A DNA stretch of 51,841 bases from Collinsella sp. (GTDB lineage Bacteria > Actinomycetota > Coriobacteriia > Coriobacteriales > Coriobacteriaceae): the NCBI GenBank assembly GCA_019414545.1, contig DXLV01000011.1, forward strand, positions 1 to 51,841. The letters are read 5' to 3'. The translations under genes and the position numbers were made by a program. The notes beneath the pieces were generated by a model. That model saw only the letters and a list, made by a program, of their open reading frames with translations. It was not told the DNA's origin and searched no databases. Shown one piece after another: positions 24,980-33,742 of this stretch. Position 1 is the stretch's first letter; the number at the start of each line of letters is the position of its first letter.

Positions 24980-25016
24980 TTACTCGGACAGAACCGACTC
25001 GGTTTTGTCCGAGTAA
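24980..25016. repeat. 18-bp-arm hairpin in the intergenic region
   Basis: TTACTCGGACAGAACCGA, one C, TCGGTTTTGTCCGAGTAA: only one position departs from perfect pairing. No T-tract follows. It stands between two divergent transcription units and is unlike the 31-37 bp family. Confidence 0.7.
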
Positions 25017-25280
25017 ACGTGATTGATAGTCGATCGCTGTGCCCGCTCGTGCAATCAGCATCATTCGATTTTGTTTAGTAAAACTAGGTCCCTATTAAAT
25101 AAAATTCGTTTGTATCCAAATTTGTTTAACAATGCCGCGTTACCACTAAACACTATACCCGTTAATCCGAACGATTGTTCGATGGATTTCGTGTTGGGTG
25201 GAATCGTCTGTGGGCTGGGCTATGCTACCTTGACTATCTATATGACTTAAACGCAGCAAAGGAGCATCGAGAGAGCGAGC
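25017..25280. other. Leader region of the topoisomerase operon
   Basis: No gene visible. AT-rich at 25065-25140, with the LexA-like box at 25168-25181. The sequence around 25194-25226 (TTGGGT, then TATGCT) is a weak promoter candidate with too long a spacer. A ribosome site (AAAGGAG) lies about 15 bases before the start at 25281. Confidence 0.5.
25168..25181. promoter_or_regulatory. LexA-like SOS box
   Basis: CGAAC-GATT-GTTCG has perfect 5-bp arms and fits the Gram-positive LexA/DinR consensus CGAACNNNNGTTCG. It lies 100 bp before the topoisomerase operon. The four central bases deviate from the RNRY preference at one position. Confidence 0.5.
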
Positions 25281-27278
25281 ATGGCAAAAAACACCGCAAA
25301 CTATGGTAACGACAGTATTCGTCAGCTCAAGGACGAGGAACGCGTACGCCTGCGCCCCGCCGTTATTTTTGGCTCGGACGGGCTCGACGGCTGCGCGCAT
25401 GCCGCCTTCGAGATCCTGTCCAACGCCGTTGACGAGGCGCGCCAGGGCTACGGCAAGCTCATCACCCTTACCGCCTTTCGCGATGGCTCCATTCAGGTAG
25501 AGGACAATGGCCGCGGCTGCCCGCTCGACTGGAACCCTTCCGAGAAGCGCTTTAACTGGGAGCTCGTCTTTTGCGAGCTCTACGCCGGCGGCAAATACAA
25601 CAACAACCAGGGCGGCGACTACGACTTCTCGCTCGGCACCAACGGCCTGGGCTCGTGCGCGACCCAGTACGCTTCCGAGTACATGGACGTCACCGTTTGG
25701 CGCGACGGTAACAAGTACTCTCTGCACTTTAAGAAAGGCAAGGTCGTCGGCGCCAAAAAGAAGGCGCTCGAGATCGAGCCCAGCGACGAGGACCGCACCG
25801 GCACCACCATCAAGTGGCGCCCCGATCTTGAGGTCTTTACCTCCATCAGCATTCCCCACGACTGGTATCGCGAGACCATGCGCCGCCAGGCCGTGGTCAA
25901 CGCCAACGTGACCTTCTGCCTGCGCATCGAAGGCGACGATGGCGAGTTCTCCGAAGAGGACTTTTGCTATCCCAAGGGCATTGAGGACTACGTGCTCGAG
26001 AAGGTGGGTGCCGACTACCTCACCGAACCCTTCTTTATCGAGGCCGACCGCCGCGGTCGCGACCGCGAGGACCTGCCCGACTACAACGTAAAGATCACCG
26101 CGTGCATGTGCTTCTCGCGCACCTTCATGATGCAGGAGTATTACCACAACTCATCGTGGCTCGAGAACGGCGGCTCGCCCGAGAAGGCCGCGCGCAGCGC
26201 TCTGACCAGCGCCATCGATGCCTATATTAAGCAACAGGGCAAGTACAACAAAAACGAGAGCGGCATTAAGTGGCAAGACGTCCAGGACTGCCTGGTACTG
26301 GTGACCAACTGCTTCTCCACCCAGACGTCCTACGAAAACCAGACCAAGAAGGCTATCAATAACCGCTTTATCCAGCAGGCCATGACCGCCTTCTTTAAGG
26401 AGCGCCTCTCGACCTACTTGATCGAGAACAAAGACGCTGCCAACAAGATCGTGGAGCAGGTGCTCATCAACAAGCGCTCGCGTGAGAACGCCGAAAAGAC
26501 TCGCCAGAGCATTAAGACCAACCTGCAGCAGAAGACCGACATGGCCAACCGCGTGCAGAAGTTCATCGACTGCCGCTCCAAGGACAAAAACCGTCGCGAG
26601 ATCTACATCGTAGAGGGCGACTCGGCAGCAGGCGCCATTCGCACCTCGCGCGATGCCGAGTTCCAGGGCGTCATGCCCGTCCGCGGCAAGATCCTCAACT
26701 GCCTGAAGGAGGACTACCCGCGCATCTTTAAGTCCGACATCATCATGGACCTTATGCGCGTGCTGGGCTGCGGCGTGGAGATTAAGGACAAGCGCATCAA
26801 GAACCTGGGTGCCTTTGACCTGGACAACCTCAACTGGAACAAGGTCATTATCTGTACGGACGCCGACGTCGACGGTTACCACATCCGCACGCTCGTGCTC
26901 ACCATGCTCTACCGCCTGGTGCCCACACTTATCGACGAGGGCTACGTGTATATCGCCGAGTCGCCGCTCTACGAGATCAACTGCAAAGAGAAGACCTACT
27001 TTGCCTACACCGAGCTCGAGAAGAACGGCATCCTCAAGGAGATCGGCGACCAGAAGTGTTCCATCAACCGCTCCAAGGGTCTTGGTGAGAACGATCCGGA
27101 CATGATGTGGCTCACCACCATGAACCCCGAGACGCGTCGCCTGATCAAGGTGGAGCCCGAGGACGTCACCAAGATGGAAACCATGTTCAACCTGTTGCTG
27201 GGCAACGACGAGGCGGGCCGCAAGCGCCATATCTCCGAGCACGGCAAGGAATACCTGGACCAGCTGGACCTGCAATAG
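25281..27278 (+). CDS. Type II topoisomerase subunit B (GyrB/ParE-like, divergent)
   Basis: 665 residues. ATPase motifs: FEILSNAVDEARQGYG (the GHKL N box), EDNGRGCPLD (G1), GTNGLGSC (G2). TOPRIM: EGDSA (445-449) and the metal-binding DADVDGYH (527-534), with PVRGKILN between. The spacing and composition differ from canonical GyrB: the lysine/DNA-gate segment is shorter and the transducer region carries the unusual NQGGDYDFSLGTNG. It is co-transcribed with a GyrA/ParC-like subunit 45 bases downstream. This type of second topoisomerase pair occurs in Coriobacteriia and Clostridia; decatenation (topoisomerase IV) versus supercoiling is not readable here. Confidence 0.88.
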   Translation: MAKNTANYGNDSIRQLKDEERVRLRPAVIFGSDGLDGCAHAAFEILSNAVDEARQGYGKLITLTAFRDGSIQVEDNGRGCPLDWNPSEKRFNWELVFCELYAGGKYNNNQGGDYDFSLGTNGLGSCATQYASEYMDVTVWRDGNKYSLHFKKGKVVGAKKKALEIEPSDEDRTGTTIKWRPDLEVFTSISIPHDWYRETMRRQAVVNANVTFCLRIEGDDGEFSEEDFCYPKGIEDYVLEKVGADYLTEPFFIEADRRGRDREDLPDYNVKITACMCFSRTFMMQEYYHNSSWLENGGSPEKAARSALTSAIDAYIKQQGKYNKNESGIKWQDVQDCLVLVTNCFSTQTSYENQTKKAINNRFIQQAMTAFFKERLSTYLIENKDAANKIVEQVLINKRSRENAEKTRQSIKTNLQQKTDMANRVQKFIDCRSKDKNRREIYIVEGDSAAGAIRTSRDAEFQGVMPVRGKILNCLKEDYPRIFKSDIIMDLMRVLGCGVEIKDKRIKNLGAFDLDNLNWNKVIICTDADVDGYHIRTLVLTMLYRLVPTLIDEGYVYIAESPLYEINCKEKTYFAYTELEKNGILKEIGDQKCSINRSKGLGENDPDMMWLTTMNPETRRLIKVEPEDVTKMETMFNLLLGNDEAGRKRHISEHGKEYLDQLDLQ

Positions 27279-27323
27279 CAGCAAATCGATAACGACGGCC
27301 CATAAGAAGTTCAAGAGGAAATC

Positions 27324-29564
27324 GTGGCAAAGAAGAAGACGAAGAACCAGCCAAAGAAAAAGCAGGTCAACGCCGAGAACGTCATCGGCCTGCACTCCGA
27401 GGTCACCGACCAGCCGATCACGCAGACGCTCGAGGTCAACTACATGCCCTACGCCATGAGCGTCAACGTCTCGCGCGCATTCCCCGAGATCGACGGCTTT
27501 AAGCCCTCGCACCGCAAGCTGCTCTACACTATGTACAAGATGGGCCTGCTCAAGGGCGAGCGCCAAAAGAGCGCCAACATCGTGGGTCAGACCATGAAGC
27601 TCAACCCGCACGGCGATGCCGCGATCTACGAAACGATGGTGCGCCTGGCGACGGGCAACGAAGCGCTGCTTGCCCCCTTCGTGGAGTCGAAGGGCAACTT
27701 TGGCAAGTACTATTCGGGCGACCTGAGCTACGCCGCCTCGCGTTACACCGAGGCCAAGCTCTCCCCCATCAGCGCCGAGATCTTCAAGGACATCGACAAG
27801 GACCCGGTCGACTTCGTCGACAGCTACGACGGCGCCATGAAGGAGCCGCGCCTGCTGCCCACCACGTTCCCCAACATCCTTGTCTCGGCCAATAAGGGCA
27901 TCGGCGTCGCCATGGCGTCCGACATCTGCGGTTTCAACCTCAACGAGGTCTGCACCGCCACGATGCACTACCTGCAGGATCCCGACTGCGACCTGCTCGA
28001 GTACATGCCCATGCCCGACTTCTCGACCGGCGGCGAGATTATCTACCGCCGCGAGGAGATGGAGAAGATCGTCGAGACCGGCCTTGGCAGCTTCCAGATT
28101 CGCTCCCGCTGGCGCTGGATTCCCGAAGAGCGCATCATCGAGGTCTACGAGATCCCCTACACCACCAAGACCGATGTCATCATCGAGCGCATCGTCAAGC
28201 TCTCCAAGGAGGGCAAGGTCAAGGAGATCGCAGACATCCGCGATGAAACCGACCTTTCGGGTCTGCGTATCGCCATCGACCTTAAGCGCGGTGTCGACCC
28301 CGACAAGCTCATGGCCAAGCTCTATCGCTCGACCACGCTGCAGGATTCGTTCTCGTGCAACTTCAACGTGCTCGTCGACGGCTATCCCCGTGTTATGGGC
28401 GTGCGCCAGATTCTGCACGAGTGGGTCAAGTGGCGTATTGAGTCCACGCGTCGCCGCATTAACTTTGACCTGGGCAAAAAGTCCGAGCGCCTGCACCTGC
28501 TGCACGGCCTTGAGGCAATTCTGCTCGACATCGACAAGGCCATCGCCATCATCCGCGGCACTAAGCTCGAGGCAGAGGTTGTACCCAACCTTATGAAGGG
28601 TTTCGACATCGACGAGACCCAGGCCGAGTTTGTCGCCGAGCTCAAGCTCCGCAACATCAACGAGGAGTACATCCTCAACCGCACCAAGGACATCGCTAAG
28701 CTCGAGGGTGAGATCGCCGAACTCGAGGAGATCCTCTCCAGCGAAGAGAACATCAAGAAGGTCATCAGCGACGAGCTGGCCGCGGTTAACAAGAAGTACG
28801 TGATGCCGCGCCGCACGGGCAGGATCGAGCCCCATGAGGTTATCGAGGTAAGCTTGGAGCCCGAGGTCGAGGAGTACCCGGTTACCATCATGCTTTCGCG
28901 CGATGGCTACCTCAAGAAGATGACGGACCGCGTGCTCAAGAAGGCGACCACGCTCAAGTACAAGGACGGCGACAAACCCTTTATCGAGTTCCCGTCCTCC
29001 AACACGCACGAGCTGCTGGTCTTTACCAACAAGAGCCAGGTGTACAAGTGCAAGGTCGCGGCGTTTGAGGATACCAAGTCGGCCCAGCTGGGCTCGTACC
29101 TTCCGACCGATCTCGAGATGGAACCCGACGAGAGCGTCATCTGGGTCATCGACCCCGAGGACTACAAGGCCGACGTGCTGTTCGTCTTTGAGAACGGCCG
29201 CGTGGTGCGTGTCGCGCTTTCTGGATACGTTACCAAGACCAACCGCAAGCGCCTTAAGAACGCCATCTACGGCGGCAGCAAGCTGCTGTATGCGCAGGTG
29301 CTCAAGGAGGACCGCGACCTCGCGCTGGTCTCGAGCGACTACCGCCTGATGAACTTCAACACGTCGCTGCTCAAGACCAAGACGACCACCAACACGCAGG
29401 GCGTCCAGGCCTTTACGGCCAAGAAGGGCCGCTCGGTCACCACCGTCGGCACGACCGAGGAGATCCTCGGCGCCGGCGTCTCGGCCGAAAAGTTCACCGC
29501 GCAGAGCCTCCCCTCTGCCGGTGCCTTCATGAAAGAAAACGACATGCCGAGCCTGTTTGACTAA
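27324..29564 (+). CDS. Type II topoisomerase subunit A (GyrA/ParC-like, divergent)
   Basis: 746 residues from a GTG at 27324 (AGAGGAA upstream). A Lys-rich start, then the breakage-reunion domain: RAFPEIDGFKPSHRKLLY, HGDAAIYETMVRLA, and the active-site Tyr141 in AASRYTEAKL, where canonical GyrA has AAMRYTE. The linker GSFQIRSRWRW and a long coiled-coil tower (about 370-480, LEAILLDIDKAIAII) follow. The C-terminal domain (about 510-720) is short, with beta-pinwheel-like repeats (YLKKMTDRV, VYKCKVAAF, VVRVALSGY), and no clear GyrA box. That favours a ParC-like enzyme or a lineage-specific third topoisomerase. Forms a tetramer with the preceding subunit. Confidence 0.88.
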   Translation: MAKKKTKNQPKKKQVNAENVIGLHSEVTDQPITQTLEVNYMPYAMSVNVSRAFPEIDGFKPSHRKLLYTMYKMGLLKGERQKSANIVGQTMKLNPHGDAAIYETMVRLATGNEALLAPFVESKGNFGKYYSGDLSYAASRYTEAKLSPISAEIFKDIDKDPVDFVDSYDGAMKEPRLLPTTFPNILVSANKGIGVAMASDICGFNLNEVCTATMHYLQDPDCDLLEYMPMPDFSTGGEIIYRREEMEKIVETGLGSFQIRSRWRWIPEERIIEVYEIPYTTKTDVIIERIVKLSKEGKVKEIADIRDETDLSGLRIAIDLKRGVDPDKLMAKLYRSTTLQDSFSCNFNVLVDGYPRVMGVRQILHEWVKWRIESTRRRINFDLGKKSERLHLLHGLEAILLDIDKAIAIIRGTKLEAEVVPNLMKGFDIDETQAEFVAELKLRNINEEYILNRTKDIAKLEGEIAELEEILSSEENIKKVISDELAAVNKKYVMPRRTGRIEPHEVIEVSLEPEVEEYPVTIMLSRDGYLKKMTDRVLKKATTLKYKDGDKPFIEFPSSNTHELLVFTNKSQVYKCKVAAFEDTKSAQLGSYLPTDLEMEPDESVIWVIDPEDYKADVLFVFENGRVVRVALSGYVTKTNRKRLKNAIYGGSKLLYAQVLKEDRDLALVSSDYRLMNFNTSLLKTKTTTNTQGVQAFTAKKGRSVTTVGTTEEILGAGVSAEKFTAQSLPSAGAFMKENDMPSLFD

Positions 29565-29603
29565 AACAACGGCGACCAAACCGTCATGGTTTTACAAAGC
29601 AGC

Positions 29604-29641
29604 GGGGCCCGGAGCGCAGTAAACGCTGTGCCCTGGGCCCC
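29604..29641. terminator. Possible bidirectional terminator between convergent genes
   Basis: GGGGCCC (29604-29610) and GGGCCCC (29635-29641) pair, with an inner AGCG/CGCT, between the ends of the topoisomerase operon and the DUF4143 gene. There is no T-tract, so confidence is limited. Confidence 0.35.
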
Positions 29642-29663
29642 ATGCATTACACCAGCATCATCC

Positions 29664-30959
29664 CTATAGACAAAATGCCGCATAAAGTGGAACAGACATA
29701 AGCCCATCATTCATTCCAAAGGGCTTAGTCGATAGCCTGATAAGGCGTACGCCCGGATGGGTCTTTTTAAGTGAGGACAGGCTTCGAGATCTTGTGTTCT
29801 CTCCCGCCTTGACTTCAATCGCAGACAAGCATCCCTGCTTCTCTACTACAAAGTCGATTTCCGCACGATTATCTCGCGCCCAATAATGCAGCGGATAGCC
29901 CATGGCTGAAAGCTGTTGGGCGACGTAGTTTTCGGTAAGTGCACCCATGAATGTGCCGCCGATGCCGGCAAGAATATCGGCGCGTTGAGCACCGGCCTTG
30001 GAGACGAGCAGCCCTGTATCCGCCTGATAGATTTTAAAAGCAGAAGGGTTAACGAAGGCCTCTAAAGGGCTTTCGATCTGCCCGACTAGGCTGCAGCGCG
30101 CCACCGTACCCGACAATACAAGCCAGTCGAGAGCATCTCCAAAGAGAGACGCATTGCCCCCCGCTCGCACTACCTTGTATTGAAATTTACGATTCTCTTT
30201 GGCAAGCTGCTGTGGAATGGAATCGAAGCACGCACGCGTCTTTGCGCTCAAGCGCTCATCAGCATATTTATTAGTGTCGGCGGAGTATCCGTCGAGAATA
30301 ATCCGATGCTTTTCGGCCACATCAATGATTGACTGATCATCGATGTACGTTTGGACCGCCTCGGGCATTCCGCCAACAACAAGATACTGCCGATAGAGCC
30401 CAAGCGCCTTTTCATGAAGGCTTGGCGCAAGAGGACCCATAAACTCGAATGATGAGCGTATCTCGTCGACCAGCTGATCGTGCCCCATCGCCCAGAGAAA
30501 CTCCTCGAAATCGAGTGGAGTCATCTCGATCAAGTCGGTCTTTCCGACGGGGAACGAATACGACTGATGGTTAATGGCAACCCCAAGAAGCGACCCAGCA
30601 GCCGCAACGTAATACTCGGGAGCATCTTCGCAAAAGTATTTAAGGGAAGTGAGCGCTTCCTCGCATGCCTGGATCTCGTCAATGAACAGTAAGGTTTTGC
30701 CAGGCACGATACGCTGTCCCGTACGAGCTTCGATCGCGCGTACAATCGAATGAGGGTCAAGACCGCCTGAAAAATCCGCTCGCGCCGACCGGTCGTTCTC
30801 AAGATTAACGTAGACAACCGATTCGAAAAGATCCTGGGCGTACGTTCTGAGCAAATAGGTCTTGCCACACTGGCGCACGCCTTTGACCAGCAAAGGTTTT
30901 CTATCAGCTCTGTCTCGCCATTCCCTAAGTAGCTCGTCTGCCTTGCGACGCATGCGCAA
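29664..30959 (-). CDS. AAA-type ATPase with C-terminal DUF4143 domain
   Basis: 431 residues. Walker A GVRQCGKT (27-34), Walker B LLFIDEIQ (about 90-97), then sensor segment AAAGSLLG, followed by DUF4143: GGMPEAV, DTGLL, ENYVAQQL, and the ARDNRAEIDFVV plus EVKAG endonuclease-like motif (Asp/Glu-x-Lys). Genes of this sort are frequent, sporadic and often exchanged between bacteria; their function is not settled. The codon usage is lower in GC than the housekeeping neighbours, a sign of transfer. It is flanked by AT-rich DNA with no obvious operon partner. Confidence 0.85.
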   Translation of the reverse strand: MRMRRKADELLREWRDRADRKPLLVKGVRQCGKTYLLRTYAQDLFESVVYVNLENDRSARADFSGGLDPHSIVRAIEARTGQRIVPGKTLLFIDEIQACEEALTSLKYFCEDAPEYYVAAAGSLLGVAINHQSYSFPVGKTDLIEMTPLDFEEFLWAMGHDQLVDEIRSSFEFMGPLAPSLHEKALGLYRQYLVVGGMPEAVQTYIDDQSIIDVAEKHRIILDGYSADTNKYADERLSAKTRACFDSIPQQLAKENRKFQYKVVRAGGNASLFGDALDWLVLSGTVARCSLVGQIESPLEAFVNPSAFKIYQADTGLLVSKAGAQRADILAGIGGTFMGALTENYVAQQLSAMGYPLHYWARDNRAEIDFVVEKQGCLSAIEVKAGENTRSRSLSSLKKTHPGVRLIRLSTKPFGMNDGLMSVPLYAAFCL

Positions 30960-31124
30960 CCTTCCCTCATGAACTTCTGTTTGACAATATTTTAACGCGG
31001 ATTAATTTGTTTTCAGTTATTTTTCTGCGTTTAATAATTGTTCTATACGCGCTTGAGGGAATGCGCCCCTATTCATGTACTCGCGCTACATTCGATTGCA
31101 CGAGACACCAGCGAAAGGGACCCA

Positions 31125-31208
31125 ATGCAGAACGATAAAAACGGCATTGCACAGCTCACCCCGGAGCAGATCACGCTCTTCAACGCCATGTTCGGTATGC
31201 AGAGCTAG
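31125..31208 (+). CDS. Possible 27-residue small ORF or gene remnant
   Basis: An ATG with AAGGG five bases upstream opens a frame of 28 codons ending in TAG. The peptide contains LTPEQITLFNAMFG, a coherent amphipathic segment, so it could be a tiny gene or the stump of a larger one. Nothing downstream in any frame continues it. A 17-bp-arm inverted repeat follows at 31260-31324. Weakly supported. Confidence 0.3.
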   Translation: MQNDKNGIAQLTPEQITLFNAMFGMQS

Positions 31209-31259
31209 CCAAAATGGATGCAAGCGGTGGCTGACGGAATTGTCCGCGGGAGCATCAAC

Positions 31260-31324
31260 GCATGGCAATCAGCACTCCTCTTGGTAAGGGCAGCAAGCAT
31301 TTCCGCTAGTGCTGATTGCCATGC
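31260..31324. repeat. 17-bp-arm inverted repeat with 31-base loop
   Basis: GCATGGCAATCAGCACT and AGTGCTGATTGCCATGC are perfect complements around a 31-base loop. It lies between the small ORF and the tetR 3' end. There is no T-tract on either strand. It could be a mobile-element scar or an RNA structure; I saw no other copy in the window. Confidence 0.6.
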
Positions 31325-31370
31325 AATCTTCTTGTTCATAGCTGCGCCACCTGCCTGAAATGACCCGCAG

Positions 31371-31931
31371 TCAAGATGAACTGCAGGAATCATGGCGAGT
31401 CGTAACCGCTCGCAAGCCTCCTTCGGAATAGGTGCTGAGCAGTTCCTGGGCATGGGTGAACTCGGGTCCCCGCCTCCAACCGAGCAGGCGGTTGACCGCG
31501 AGATTTCCCTGAACGCTGTGGACAAAGAGCAGATAAGCGTCCTCGCGCGAAAGCCCGGTCTTCTCCATCATCTGGGGAACGACCTGCTCTGCCCCGCGCT
31601 CGATGACGCGCTGCGCCACGCGGGCGTACGCGTCGTCATCCGAGTAGAGCAGATAATAGTCATCGTTTGCCGGTGCCCGCTGGCAAAGGGCCCCCGACTC
31701 CGCCCCCTCGAGCGGAGGTGCCGCCGCCAGAGCCTCATCGATAAGCACATCAAGCAGCGCAAACTTATCCTCGTAATGCAGATAGAACGTACCGCGGTTG
31801 ATATCCGCGCGGCGGCAGATATCCGCCACCGTCATCTTTGCGAAGCCGACCTCGGCCAGCAGCGCAAAGAACGCCTCCCGTATGACCGAAAGCGTATAGC
31901 GTCGGCGACGATCGATCTTCCCCGCTTCCAT
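31371..31931 (-). CDS. TetR/AcrR-family regulator beside the SIR2 genes
   Basis: 186 residues from the ATG at 31931 (GGAGGA upstream). The HTH is clear: YTLSVIREAFFALLAEVGF, then TVADICRRADINRGTFYLHYEDK (about 30-52). The C-terminal domain (about 60-180) has the TetR_C character (YLLYSDDDAYARVAQRV). It is divergent from the three SIR2-like genes with a 143-bp gap that holds two direct copies of CTGTTCATTG (31997-32006, 32045-32054), candidate half-sites. Likely represses the sirtuin operon; the ligand is unknown. Confidence 0.88.
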   Translation of the reverse strand: MEAGKIDRRRRYTLSVIREAFFALLAEVGFAKMTVADICRRADINRGTFYLHYEDKFALLDVLIDEALAAAPPLEGAESGALCQRAPANDDYYLLYSDDDAYARVAQRVIERGAEQVVPQMMEKTGLSREDAYLLFVHSVQGNLAVNRLLGWRRGPEFTHAQELLSTYSEGGLRAVTTRHDSCSSS

Positions 31932-32074
31932 GGCTCCTCCAATTGCAACGCTCAACAATGCCCGGCAGACGTTTGTTTATCGACAGCGCCTCAAAGCTGT
32001 TCATTGCTCTCACGCAAATCAACATTGATACTTTTTATAGACACCTGTTCATTGTAGCCGAAAGAGAGCTTTGC

Positions 32075-33040
32075 ATGACTTTTTACGAGAAACTCGTCGT
32101 CGAACTCACCAACCGGTCGTTTTCCCATCAGGCAGCCTACCGCGGCGGTGGCACGCCCTACGACCTGAGTGACTGCGAGCCTAAACCCTACGACCGGCAG
32201 ATCGAGGACTTTGCCCGCATGATCGATGAGGCCGATTGCGTGCTTGTGGGCAGTGCCTCCGGTCTCTCCGCGGCGGGCGGCGGCGACTTCTACTACGAGG
32301 ACAACGCGACCTATCGCAGGCATTTCGGCAAGTTCGCCGAGCGCTATGGCTTCAAGGGTGCTTTCGAGGGTTCATTCTATCGCTGGCCTACCGCCGAGGC
32401 GCGCTGGGGCTATCTTGCCACCTTCCTCGACACCACGCTCAACGCCCCGCTGCGCAAGCCCTACAAGGACCTCGACGCCATCCTTGCTCAGAAGGACTTC
32501 TTTGTGCTCACCACTAACCAGGACACGCAGTTCGTAAAGATCTACCCGTGGGAGAAGGTGGCAGAGATCCAGGGCGACCATCACTTTTTCCAATGTTCCC
32601 GCTGCTGCACCGATGACGTATGGGACGCAATCGAGCCGGTCTCCCGCATGGTCGAGGCCATGGGAGACGGCTTAGAGGTTCCAACAGAGCTCGTGCCGCG
32701 CTGCCCGCACTGCGGGGCCGAGGCGTTCCCCTGGGTTCGCGGCTACGGCAACTTTTTGCAGGGCGAGCTCTACGAGGAGCAGTACCGCAAGGTCTCCGAC
32801 TGGCTCGACGCGCACGCGCATCAGACGATTCTTTTCCTTGAGCTGGGCGTGGGCCGCATCACGCCTGCATTTATCCAGGAGCCGTTCTGGGCCCTCACGG
32901 CGCAGTTGCCGCAAGCGAGCTACATCGCCGTAAACAATCAGACGCAGTTTCTCCCCCGCGCGATCGAGGACCGAGGCATGGCGATCCGCGCCGACATCGA
33001 CGACGTGCTCGCCGACGTGCACAAGACGTTGGGAAGGTAG
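32075..33040 (+). CDS. SIR2-family protein, SirTM (class M)-like, first of three
   Basis: 321 residues from the ATG at 32075 (GAGAG upstream). NAD-binding start VLVGSASGLSAAGG (about 57-69), the TTNQD loop with Asn148, and EIQGDHHFFQC with Gln166 where deacetylase sirtuins have the catalytic His. Zinc ligands Cys174, Cys178, Cys210 and Cys213 in the spacing CxxxC...CPHC. Both the Gln for His change and the CxxxC spacing are marks of SirTM enzymes, which ADP-ribosylate a lipoylated GcvH-like protein rather than deacetylate. LELGVGRITPAFIQEPFW ends the Rossmann part. Neither GcvH-L nor a macrodomain is in the window, so the target is open. Deacetylase annotation in databases would be misleading. 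Confidence 0.82.
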   Translation: MTFYEKLVVELTNRSFSHQAAYRGGGTPYDLSDCEPKPYDRQIEDFARMIDEADCVLVGSASGLSAAGGGDFYYEDNATYRRHFGKFAERYGFKGAFEGSFYRWPTAEARWGYLATFLDTTLNAPLRKPYKDLDAILAQKDFFVLTTNQDTQFVKIYPWEKVAEIQGDHHFFQCSRCCTDDVWDAIEPVSRMVEAMGDGLEVPTELVPRCPHCGAEAFPWVRGYGNFLQGELYEEQYRKVSDWLDAHAHQTILFLELGVGRITPAFIQEPFWALTAQLPQASYIAVNNQTQFLPRAIEDRGMAIRADIDDVLADVHKTLGR

Positions 33041-33043
33041 CGC

Positions 33044-33742
33044 GTGGAAACAGCGAAAGCAGTTCGCATCGACCGGGCGCTTGCCGAGGCGAATCTGATC
33101 GTCATCGGCGCCAGCAACGGGCTCGACATGGCGGAGGGGCTCAACCTCTTTCGCGCTGACGATCATTTTTGGGAGACGTACGGGGACCTCGCCCAGGCCG
33201 ACGGCATCGGCTGCATACTGCAGGGACTCAGCTCCCCGGATGCAAACGTGCGACGTCGATGGGCCGAGCGGTTCCATCAAAAGGAGCATCTCGAATATGA
33301 ACCCAGCCCGCTCATGAACACGTTGCGGCGTCTCACGGAGCACGCCGATGCCTTCGTGATCACCTGCAATATCGACGGGCATTTTGCGCGCGCAAGGTTC
33401 GATGTGAACCGCGTGCTCGAGACGGAGGGGAGCACGCGCACGTCGATCGACGAGCGACGTCTCGCTCACCCAGATGCCCTCGCCGCAGCCCAGCTCGAAG
33501 AGCTTGCGCGCCTTGTGCGAGCCCATCGCAACGGCAGGGTTGCCATCCTCGAGCTTGGCGTGGGACTGCGCAACGGCGTCATAAAGCGCATGCTTGCTCA
33601 AATCGCAAACGTCTGCGAGCACGCCACCTATATCGTGTTCAACTACAGCCAGGCCATGACGCCCGACACTTCATGTGAGACCATTCTCGTTAATGGCGAT
33701 ATGGCACCGGCTTTTGAGGAGGTCGCCCAATGCCGTCTCTAG
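33044..33742 (+). CDS. Degenerate SIR2-like protein lacking the zinc module
   Basis: 232 residues, GTG start three bases after the first sirtuin's stop (GGAAGG upstream). It keeps the NAD site GASNGLDMAEGLN (22-34), the NID loop (Asn109) and LELGVGLRNGVIKRM, but the whole Cys4 module is missing (about 60-70 residues shorter) and the position of the catalytic Gln or His is Glu128 in LETEG. It therefore looks like a pseudo-enzyme that may still bind NAD or a paralog. Its frame is intact and overlaps the next gene, so it is not a pseudogene. A regulatory or scaffold role beside the active paralogs is inference. Confidence 0.78.
   Translation: METAKAVRIDRALAEANLIVIGASNGLDMAEGLNLFRADDHFWETYGDLAQADGIGCILQGLSSPDANVRRRWAERFHQKEHLEYEPSPLMNTLRRLTEHADAFVITCNIDGHFARARFDVNRVLETEGSTRTSIDERRLAHPDALAAAQLEELARLVRAHRNGRVAILELGVGLRNGVIKRMLAQIANVCEHATYIVFNYSQAMTPDTSCETILVNGDMAPAFEEVAQCRL

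Noticed and set aside
26151..29579. 1142-codon minus-strand frame opposite the topoisomerase operon
   Set aside because: It mirrors the codon bias of the two real genes, has a low-complexity Val/Leu/Asp-rich translation and no ribosome site; shadow of the plus-strand genes.
31205..31525. 106-codon minus-strand frame around the inverted repeat, considered as a small peptide gene
   Set aside because: Overlaps the tetR 3' end in another frame, has no ribosome site, and part of it is just the two arms of the repeat.
33044..33742. Middle SIR2 gene as a pseudogene
   Set aside because: The frame is complete, with coupled start and stop; only motif loss is seen, so it is listed as a coding gene.
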